64,000 bases of DNA, from positions 729,163 through 793,162 of the forward strand of contig SAXG01000009.1 of the NCBI GenBank assembly GCA_012932865.1, read 5' to 3'. A program made the position numbers and the translations under genes. Shown in pieces: positions 10,760 to 20,835 of this stretch; the stretch's first letter is position 1; each line of letters begins with the position of its first letter. Below the pieces are notes generated by a model. It was not told the DNA's origin. It searched no databases and was given only the letters and a program-made list of their open reading frames with translations. Origin of the DNA: Amylostereum areolatum (taxonomy: Eukaryota > Basidiomycota > Agaricomycetes > Russulales > Stereaceae).

Positions 10760-11648
10760 TGTAGTGTTGAGAGGATGTAGTATGTGTTGTTTGATGAGGT
10801 GTGTGTGGCTGGAGTGGATGGAGATTGGTGAGAGGGTGGGTGGCCAACGCTGACCTTTTATAGCCAAAAACGAGTCGCCAGGGGTTTATTGGATTCATTG
10901 CCATCGTCACTGTCTGCGACGACGGGACGTCATGCAGGATGACATGAATGGCGAAATGGCGGGAAAGACGTCAGTCCCGCCGACGGAAGGCGGAAGGCGG
11001 GCGGGAAGACACCATCGGCGCACCTTCCGCCTTCTCGCCTCATGTCTCCTTCCCGCACATCAGTCTCAAAGAGGGAGAGACCGTGAAAGCCATGTACTAT
11101 GGTAACTTGAGGGCGAAAAGTTGGTGTCGGCTAGCAATGAGTACCTTGATTCTTGAAGCTTGAAACCTTGCTACGCGTTATTTCCAAGTTCGTAGAAGGA
11201 GTGTTTCTGTTTCGGCGACGATATGGACAGTGTCATGTTGGCGGTGAGCTCAAGACAGATTGTAGCGGCGGCCCCGTCTTAGGCTGAGGCTGAGTCCGAC
11301 TCTTAGCACTGGGAACGTGGCGAGAGGATTTTCGAACATTGATGGTTTACAGAGCGAAGAAGATGAGGCTGAAGTTGGGCTGAAGCAACCAAGAAGTGGA
11401 CGACGGCCAAACGACGGCGGCGACAAGCTCAGCTGGCGACAACTTGAAGTTGTCCGACAAGAGAGCGTCGTCCTCGGCCGAGGCCCGAGTTGTTGCCATC
11501 GGATATCGGACCGGAGAGCAAGCCGCCTCGCGGCGAAGGCGATTTCGATTCTGTTCATCTCGAACATCGAGGACGATGCCCTGCACCCTGTCCTCTCATT
11601 ACCCTTCTTGTGTCTCCCTCTACCCACTCTCCTAGGTTCTCTCTCATC
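10760..11648. other. Divergent promoter region between the HVA-type gene and the paladin-like gene
   Basis: No gene recognised. It carries the TATA box for the minus-strand gene at one end and pyrimidine-rich sequence (11590-11645) immediately before the paladin start codon. A GGCGGAAGGCGG-type short repeat sits near 10982-11000. Confidence 0.45.
10854..10862 (-). promoter_or_regulatory. TATA box of the hypervirulence-associated-type gene
   Basis: TATAAAAGG on the minus strand, about 95 bases upstream of the start codon at 10759. Spacing and sequence are those of a strong fungal TATA element, fitting a highly or inducibly expressed small protein. Confidence 0.6.
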
Positions 11649-14600
11649 ATGGAAATCCCCACGCCCATTGCGAACCCTGCCGTGGACGATGGTCTGCGCC
11701 GTCCGTCGTCTGTTTCCTCCTTCCTCCACTCCTCGCGTCGCTTCTTCTCCCCTCAGCCCGGTAGCAGCACGCGCACTTGCCAATCACAATCCAAGCGAGC
11801 CAGCCCCCCCTGGTGCAGAGAGAGAAATCTCTCCGGCATCTCCTCTTGATCTTATGCCTCAACTACAACGCTCCGGACCTTCCATCGTCAAGACGCGGAC
11901 AGGGAGTGTGTTATCCAGAGGATTCATCTTGAAAACAGATTACTATCCTTCAGGTGCGTTTCTCAGTGCTAGAGCTGCGACGCGTCATTGAAATGCAATA
12001 CGCAGGCCGTGCCCTTGACCTCGATCTCAACGTTCACGGTGCACCCAACTTCAGGGAACCCCGGGTCGGCAATCTGAACGTGTTCGGCGCTGCGCAACCC
12101 CGCTCGCAGGGTCTCCGAGCTATCCTCTCAGTCCTCCAGGCGCGTCCGAACGCAGCGAACCCCTCCCATGTCGTCTGGTTCTCGACCCGCGAGGAGCCCA
12201 TCGGTGAGTCTTGATCTCGCACCGTACGTGTCCACTTGCTTGTCATAGTAGGCTCGTTCATATATGCCATGTATGAGAGATGTTTCTCCTTTTCTGAAAG
12301 CGCGTGTTGGGTCTCCACGCATTGTCACTTTCTTCGCATCTGGACGGCATTTGCGAATGCACTGGTCTAGTCGATGCGAGCGACGCGTTTTCGACCTGCA
12401 GTACTCGAAACTGACCTCTTAATCTAGTCTACATATCCGGCAGACCATTTGTCCTAAGGGATTCTTCCGAGCCCCGTAAAACCCTGCCCTTGTCGGATCG
12501 CGCCGAAAACTTGGAAGGCATTGAAAAGAGACTGAAGGCAGACATCCTCGCAGAAGCTAACAAGTACGCCATCCGTCTTGTTCACATTCTCAGCTTATCT
12601 TCGCGCAGATTCGGAGGCTTGGTGCTGACCCACAACGAAGTTGGTACGTCCGTTGCTTTACTTGGTGCATATATCTTGCTCAACCCCTAACAGCCGTGGA
12701 GGACGGCGACGGTGCCATATTACCAACGTGGACAGCTGTAGACGTGAAGAACGTGAAGACGTCGCGGGAGTTGTGGGAGCACTTAAGCGACGAAGGATGG
12801 CATGTTGAGGTGAGCCGATGTCCGTCAGGATGCATGCGCATTGAACTAACATCTTATCTAGTATCACCGGTAAGCCTCCTTCGTTGAAGAGTTACCGGTC
12901 ATTGACCTGGCTGCAGTATTCCCATTTCCCCCGATCGACCCATAGAAGTGCGTTTCTCGCATTGTCCCTCCTCCTCATTCTCAATTCTCCCCAGGACAAT
13001 TATCTCGATGCATACCTGAGTGTCATCACGAAGACCGACCCACTGAGAACATCTCTCGTTTTCTCTTGCGGAATGGGTGCCGTTCGAACCACGTTCGCCA
13101 TGACGGCCGCATGCCTGCTCCGGAGACGGCAGCTTATGCAGAAGGGCTTGCCAGATCCATTCGCTCCCAAGACAATCAGCACGCCCTCAGGTTCGCACCC
13201 CGCAAGCGGTGTTAGCACGGTAAGTATATGTTTCCTTACGAAAACGCTCTGCAAATTAATCACAGCCCGTAGCCCTCAGGCGTTGTGGTACGCCTCGGTT
13301 CTTACTGATGGGCAATTTGATCCCCTTACTTTTCGCTCTAGTCTTCGGATCCTCGTCGACTCCCCAATGAAACCAAAGTCCTCCAAGCCCTCGAGCAAGC
13401 GAGTGCGCAACAAGACATGAATCGATCACTCCTGCGATTGACCCACATCCTTCAACAATGTATGTCTACATCTGCCGCGGGCACACGTCAAAAAACCGCT
13501 GAACATTTTCCTTCATTGCAGGTCTACCGTCAAGCCCATCGCATCACGTCATCGAAATCCTGCTGAGCAACCCTATGATGTTGGAGAACCTGCGCAAGGC
13601 GCACATGGGCACGTATGGCATTATCCTCAGTTTATTGGGCTGTCTCGATGACGGACTCAAGGCGAAGAAACTAGTTGACAAGGTCATCGATGCTTGTCTG
13701 TTTTCCTGACATCCTAAGGGGCCATTCGTACGCTGACGCCACTCTGGACAGGTGATCACGTTGTCAACCTTCGTGAAGACATTTTGGTGCATCGCGTCAA
13801 GTATTCGTTGACGAGCCTCAACGAATCGAACAAGGAAGACTACCTCGCTAAAGCTGCCAAAGCCCTGGAAAAATAGTATGTAAAGCATGTCTCGGCTCCG
13901 TGGTAGTATAGTCTATTGAGCGCAGGACAGCTTCTTCATCATTGCGTTCAATAGCTACGTTGAATCCCAAGTCGACTACTCTCAGAGCTTCGTGGACTGG
14001 CTCAAGGTATGTCCTGTCAACGCGATTCTCCTCGAGACCTTCACTGACGATAGCGACCAGGCAAGAACAGAAATTTGGAAGTAGGCTATCCCTGTTCGCT
14101 GGTGCCTTCTTTCGTTCATTAAAAATATCCTCCCAGCCAGATTCTCTTCCTGCGCAAATCCCACGGTTCCAGGTTGAACGTGTTCTCTCCGGTAAACGAC
14201 CTCAGTTCGCTCTCCAGGTCGGGCTCCCAAGAACGCTCGATGGTCCGTGGCCACAGGAACGATGTGGAGATTCAAGGCGGACAAATATTGGGTGACGAGT
14301 ATTCAGATCACGTTGTGAAGGTAAGCATCTCTCGGTATCCAGTCGAACCCAGGGAAAAACGAAGCCATTGTAGAATCGGAGCGGTATCATCCTGCGCGAA
14401 AGGTATGTACTATGTTTGCCTCACCCGCAGGAATTATGACATTGACTGACCTTCGTACAGCACACTCCTCAAATCCGACCAATGGCTCCGCGAGTCGTCG
14501 AATGTCTCGCACGGGCTCCGAGGCGCGATCAACTTCCGCAATATCGCAGGCACACGGATCTACGCGTTGGGCCAGCCCACCGTCGAAGCGATCGACGCTG

Positions 14601-17600
14601 TCGTGTCTCGTATCAAGAATGCGCATCCTGAGGCTGAGCGCATCGTGTGGATCACTCTGCGTGAGGAGCCGATCGTGTACGTGAATGGCGCGCCATACTG
14701 TTTGAGACGGGAGAGGTTCTCGTTGAGGAATATGAAAGGTGTGTTCGGACCGCGGTTCCAGTATCGACCGTCTGGCTCACAAATCCTTCAACAGATTACG
14801 GCGGTATATCTGCGTCGCGACTGGAGGTTCTCGAGGAGCGCCTGCGCGACGATGTCGTCTCAGAGGTGCATACCTTTGGCGGAAAGTCAGTTCCATGCTC
14901 TGTAAAAATCCGAACGCATACTCACTTACACCAACCAATAGGCTGCTCCTGCACACCGAGACTGCCGATGGCTCCGTTATCCCCGTCTGGGAGGAGGTGC
15001 GCCCCGGTGACATTGCAGTCCTCAAGGAGGTCATGAACTCCCGCCACACGCCAATGGAGCACGTCGAACTGCACTACACCCGCGTGCCCATCACCGCCGA
15101 ACGCCCCCCTGACTTCTCCGACTTCAGCGAGCTGATCGGTCTGGCACTCGCCACGAACATGTCGCACACGCCCATAGTCGTGAACGACCAGCTTGGGCGG
15201 GGGCGAAGCACGTTGACCTCGGTGAGTGCTAGGCATAGCTAGCTTGTGGTATCCATGTGACTGAGAGGGTTGGACAGATCATCTTGGTGCTGATCCAGAA
15301 GTGGCTGTCGGGCACTTCCGTGCCGCAGACGCCACGCTTAGGGGGGCACTCGGTCTCTATGGTGTCTATCGTGTCCACGGACGGGTCATTGAGCGAGCCA
15401 CCGATCCGCCGACAGTCATACCAGATCATCAACAGTCCGTGCTTTCTCCCTCTTTCAATGGTGATGCTGGCTAACATATGGCTGGGATGTTACAGACTTG
15501 TTGCGGGTGGTGCGAAAGGGGCCTGCGGTGAAGAACGCGGTAGACAATGCCATTGATCAATGTTCCGAGGTGTTCAACTTGCGCGATTCGATTGAGGAGG
15601 CGCGAGTGAGGGCCGAACAGGTCGAGGATGAACGGTCGAAACGGACCTATGCCCAGCGAGGTGCGTACCCCCCCACAGCCACTCAAGGACGAATATTGAC
15701 CGATAATACGTCTTAGGCATGCAAAACCTCCGCCGGTACTTCGAGCTCATCGTCTTCCAGGCGTACCTCCAATCGACCGAGCCCGACACGATATCGACGT
15801 TCGAGACGTTTGAGACGTTCGTAAAGAACATGCCCGTGCTCAAAACATTCGAAAAGGAGCTCATGGCCGAGGGCATTGCCGCGCTCAAACCGCTCAACCG
15901 CGTCGACATCGCGGAGGGCGTCGCGCTCCCGGACGAGGTCACCGAAGTCGTGTCGAACCGCTCGGGCACCATCCTCTCGGCGTCGACGATCCTGAAGAGC
16001 GACTTCTTCTCCAACTTGCAGAAGATGAGCCTGCCAGAGTGCGCGCTTTTCCCTCGTTGAATGCGTTGGTGGGGCATCGCTGACTTTGGCGTCGTCCTTG
16101 TTGCCAGGCGGATCGAGGGCTCGCCGAACTTCAGGAGGGTGCCGATGGTCCTGCATAAAGTTTCCCTGCCGTCGTTGACGGATGGTGTGGACTTTGTGGC
16201 AAGGGGAACTCACCAGGACAGACGGGTCTGTGGAAGGTATGATATCGCCTGCTTCCTCTTTGTGCTTCCGGGTTAACAAGGATATATAATTTTCCAGCGG
16301 TATGCCGACCGTGCAAGGGTACGCTGTTATTATGTTTTGGTTTGGACTGAACTAAGAGGGGTCCACTCTTAGCCTCCGACGCGCACTCTCGAGAGTGGAT
16401 GCGGGACCAGAAGGAGACAACACTGTTGTCTGGACATCTTTGCGCGAAGTATGTCTGCCAATCTTCCCCCTGCATGTGATCCTTACGCGCCACAGGAACC
16501 TGTGCTATACATTGCGGGCCGTCCACATGTCCTCCGAATCGTCGATCGTCCCTTAGAGAATGTCGAGTGAGTCTCTATCTCGCTCATAGACGAAGTCATG
16601 GCGCACTAACTTCATGCGCAGGGCTACCGGTGTTACCACCGAGCTCGTCGAGCAAATGGAGAAAAGCTTCAAGAAGGACGTCCTGCGCGAGGTGCGAGCC
16701 GGGAACGGACGCATACTCCTGCACGACGAGATTGAAGAGCGTCCGAACGTATTCTCGATCGTTCCGATATGGGAGAACGTGTCCGAGGCCGACATCATGA
16801 CACCGCGAGACGTGTTCGAGCTCATGGCGAAGGAAGGCTACAAGGTCGGTTTCATGGATTATTTGAGTGGTAGCTACACGATGCTGACCCGTGTTCACAG
16901 ATCGATTACGGACGTGTTGCTATTGTAAGTCGTCGACGGTGTCCTTTCAAGGTTTGGTACTGACCCCTTACCTCCCCATAGACGGACGAACAGGCGCCTC
17001 TTCCGGGTGCCCTTGCCCAGCTTCTCGACCGTGTGACGACTTCCTACGAGCACGCAGGCGACTTCGTCTTCAACTGTCAGATGGGTCGTGGCCGAACGAC
17101 CACCGGAATGATCACCGCCTCGCTCATCGCGACGACCATGAACTGGGATGAGCAGGCGAGCGAGGGGAGTGCCACGCAGGAGGACACCGAGAACTCACCT
17201 GAGGAATATGATTACCACGACGGGCCCTCAGAGGAAGAGGCGTATCTGCAAGGTCAGCACGCTGTGCTACGATCTCGGACATGAGGTGTGCTGATACGTC
17301 TCACCGGGTGTGTAGGGGAGTACAAGATCATCCTGCAGCTCGTCGGGATATTGTCTCATGGCAAAGTTGCCAAGCGCTTGACGGATAGGGCCGTCGATCT
17401 CATGCAGGATGTGCAGAACCTGCGCAAGGCGATCTACGAGTAGGTTTTATCTTGCGTCTGCCCGCCCGCCCGCCCCGAGCCCCACTAATCCGAATCGTCA
17501 ACGTAGCAACAAACTCAAAGTAGACGCGTGCGAGAAGGGCACCTCGAAGCACCGCAAGCTCTTCAACCTCGCTGTGAACTACCTGTCCGTCCTTACACTC

Positions 17601-17781
17601 CTTTTTGCGTCTTCGGGGCACTGACGGGATGCGGCGCGGCAGGTACCGATACGGCACGCTGATCGTGTTCGCGAACTACCTCATCGAGAGGCGGGAGGAA
17701 GGCAACGCCGTCACGTTCCCCGAATGGCTCTCCGAGCACCGCGAGATCACCAAAATTCTCGGACGGCGGTCTCTCGATTAG
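11649..17781 (+). CDS. PALD1: Paladin-like protein with three tandem phytase/PTP-like (inositol hexakisphosphate) domains
   Basis: Start ATG 11649 (MEIPTPIANPAVDDGL), stop TAG 17779-17781, with many introns of about 50-70 nt; I estimate well over 1200 residues. Three repeats are clear. Each has a short 'SREEP' module: WFSTREEPI then VYISGRPFVLRD (about 12175-12455); WITLREEPIVYVNGAPYCLR (about 14648-14705); VWTSLREEPVLYIAGRPHVLR (about 16427-16530). Each is followed by a P-loop of the C-x5-R type: SCGMGAVRTT in repeat 1 (about 13070), VVNDQLGRGRST in repeat 2 (about 15178), FNCQMGRGRTTTG in repeat 3 (about 17070). Repeats 1 and 3 keep Cys and Arg; repeat 2 has Asp in place of Cys. This is the architecture of animal paladin and its fungal homologues, cytosolic proteins linked to phosphoinositide signalling. 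Phosphatase activity is unproven in the family. The C-terminus ends with a helical part (AVTFPEWLSEHREI). Confidence 0.9.
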
Positions 17782-19968
17782 ACCTGCGCCGGTTAGCGAG
17801 CCGCTGGTCGTCGGTTGCGGCCTTGCTTTTCTTGACTTTGGGACGAAGGTGTCTTCTCGCTTGATCGGACTGGTAGATCATCTGTACAGTTCTAGAGGCC
17901 TCCTCGTAGTGCTGCAATCCTTTAATACAAAGAGAGACGCGGTGGAGCGCTGCGTCACGTCACGACACAAACCGCGAGACAAGTGAGCTTTCTGATTGGT
18001 TGTGGGACAACAGCCACGTCATCGTAACGCGACACGTGACAGGTCGCGTTGACAAATGCACGTGGCTGCTTGCGTCATCCTAGGCTTGCGCGTCGGCCGG
18101 GTCGCCGCGTCGCTCTTCGTCTTGACCTCCACCACGTACTTGGCCACCGTCATACCTTCCCACTCTCTATGGCACCTCTACGCACCGCCGTTAGCGTCAA
18201 AGTAGCCTCCATGGCACAGCCCTACTTATACCTTTTACTTTGTATATCAGAAAACAAATTCAAATCAATTTTCCTCCAAAGCAATGTTTGTGCAGCAACA
18301 CGGACGTGTTTTGTCGCTTCGGTCACGATGACCGCGTCGCTCCCACCCCCCCTGATTGGATTTATTTATATATCTAGAGATTTTTCGGGAAATTTCCTCG
18401 GTGCTCGGATGAGGCGTGGTGGTCCCGAGCTCGAGTGATGTACGACACGACACGACCTGACACGACACAGTACAGCACACCCTGTCATCTGCATCCAGTG
18501 CATCTCGGTGCAGTTCATCTGGATCATGTGCGCATTTTCTTTCTCTCTTGCGAGACGAACTGACATGTACTATTTGTGCAGAAGAATCTATGCGAGTTGG
18601 GGGTGACATTGGCTGGCCATTGGGACGGTGCACCGAGCAGGAACGCAGGTCCACTGATTCCGTCCAAGATGCAGCCCCCAGAAACAGTGCCCATTCAACC
18701 TCCTCGCAAGCGAACGAGAACACGGCCGTCCAGGTATGACTGACCTTAACAAACTGATCAATGTCCTTGCTTACTATATTGTTGTCTACAGCTTTCCTCG
18801 GCTGACGCCATTGGCCACCGCCGGTCTTGAGTGCGAGCACAACGACATCCTCAGGATCCTGAAGGTCCGCAACAGCATTGTATTGTGTCGTCCACGTCCG
18901 AATCAACGACAGGCGACACGATAATGCAAGAACCCAACCAACCAGCAAGCCTCGAACGGAGCTTTCATAGATGGTACGTGCATACAGTATCAATCAATGT
19001 GATAGTAAAGGCTTTACTGATCCTTTTGTTATCCATATCACAGGTGATATGTCCTCATCGACATTGCATATTCGCAGGCCTACTCGGCCCTCAGCGACTT
19101 GCTTCCTACGCCCCCAAGGACTCCAGCTCTGAACCCTCAAGGAACAGAACAACCCACTCTGCTATCGAAATGGCAGATTGCCAAGAGAGCCCGACACGAG
19201 CGAGAGCATTTGGGACCGTCACAAACCCCTCTAGGCATCCCGGCTACAGTTTTCCTACTATCGGACTGCGAGTTGAATCTTCTACACTTCATGCTTAGTA
19301 CTTAGTTATGCTTATTTGTTGCTTATTTGAATACAATCACCACAGCCTTGCTACTTGAATGAGTGCAATGCATGGGTCTATGCTAGTATACAACATGGCG
19401 GGAAGGAAGACAGGGGGGATTTGTTTAGTTGTATAACGTGAACAGGCTCAACAAGAAGGACGTGCTAGAGTTGGGAGACGCCATGGACCTGGGGAGGTAT
19501 GCCGGGGAAGGGGGAGATGACTTGCGAAACTGCCACACCATTCTTGGAGATCGACGTTCAACACCCTGGAACCTTATATCACTCATCCACGTGGGCGAGA
19601 GCGGCGCGGACTGCCGAGCGTGAGCCCGAGGTTCTCACTGCAGGGCAGGCCTCTTGAACTCTATCCAGAACCAGGCTGACCACAAATGGCACAAGGGGAC
19701 CCCCCCCCCCCCCGTGCGCACACATCGGTCTTATCGCGTCCGTGCTTTGTTCCATCTGTGCTCTGACACTCGCCAGGCCCAGCACCCTGCTTTCCCATAA
19801 GTAAGTACCTCCTCTCAACTGTCCTCTTCCTCCCCTCTCCCCAGTCGTCCAATCCGTCCCACCTCGCATCACGCACTCCCGAGTCGACAGCACAGTACAG
19901 TACAGTACGTGGACGCGACTCGCGCTGGCTCCCCGCTCTTGTTGTGCTGATGGTCGATCCCAGGCAGT
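17782..19968. other. Gene-poor stretch with weakly coding-like pieces at 18.6-19.3 kb
   Basis: No recognised gene. At about 18670-18735 a frame reading IQPPRKRTRTAVQ runs into a plausible intron (GTATGAC...CTACAG, 18736-18791), and near 19085-19290 a frame reads LLPTPPRTPALNPQG. The basic, Pro/Ser-rich character could be exons of a small unknown nuclear protein or a decayed gene, but I could not link them into one consistent frame. Short CGACA repeats lie at 18440-18475. Confidence 0.35.
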
Positions 19969-20482
19969 ATGACGATGAAACTGGACAACATGCACCTCGG
20001 CCAGACGATGACCGACATCCACATCACCGACGACATCCGCGTGCGGTCCACCGTCCTCCACCAAGACGGGGTGTTCGTCACCGTGGAGTCGGCCCAGGAC
20101 GGGGGAACCCCGGATGCGAAGTGGATGCCTTCCCCGCACCTGTGGGGTTTGCTCGCCGCGACGGATTACGGCCATTCGGTGGCCTCGTACTCTGTGGGTT
20201 GTCCTGTCGTCGGTGTGCCATGTGTGTGTGCGTGCTGAACGGGGTCGCGCCCTGCCCAGAACGACCCTCCTGCGCCGGTCGAGGTGCCGCTCACGACGCT
20301 CTGGTGCAACTGGAGGCATTCTGTGCGGATTAATGCTGCCGTCCAGCCACAAGGTCGTCCTCCGCCTCGCCAGGCCCGGGTTCACGTTCGAGTACCGCAA
20401 GCCGAACGGCGATCGCCGCACGTTCAGCGAGCTCCAGTACGGACCGCAGGCCATGACCACTTATCGCACCTTCTATTCGTAA
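19969..20482 (+). CDS. Small protein of unknown function, about 134 aa, three exons
   Basis: Exons 19969-20193, 20260-20303 and 20347-20482 join in frame with GT-AG introns of 66 and 43 nt. They give a protein from MTMKLDNMHLGQTMTD to MTTYRTFYS. The sequence alternates hydrophobic and polar residues (HITDDIRVRSTVLHQDG, VFVTVES, KVVLRLARPGFTFEYR), as in an all-beta fold. There is no signal peptide, membrane segment or recognised motif. Alternative starts in an unseen upstream exon are possible because a PyAG site precedes the ATG by a few bases. Support comes from the consistent splicing and the non-random composition; no family is recognised. Confidence 0.5.
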
Positions 20483-20835
20483 CTTCACCATCGTCCCCCC
20501 CCCCCCAATCCTCAGGCCTCAGGGCCTCGAGCCCCCCTTGCATGTTCAGCTCCGTTCACTGTGCCCCCAACCTCCGTTGTATCCTGGGCTCCCCTACGTT
20601 GTATTCCCAGTTCCCCTCGATCGTCTCCTCGATGTTCTGTATTTGCATACCCAGAGTCAACTGTACTTGTCCCTTGCCGTCTCCGAGGCTCTCCCCCGCA
20701 CTTCCCCTGTATTCCAGTTTCGGTGTTCTCGAATAGAAATAACGCCTGAGTCCAGAAACCTCGGTGACGCGCACAAGTAAAGTAGTACAACGCGCTCGAT
20801 ACTATCGCCCACCGCCTCCCCGCCAGCCAAGGCAT

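Noticed and set aside
11649..17781. Splitting the paladin-like locus into two or three genes
   Set aside because: Exons keep phase across the whole span, and the three repeats follow the known single-protein architecture with no stop or new start between them that I could support.
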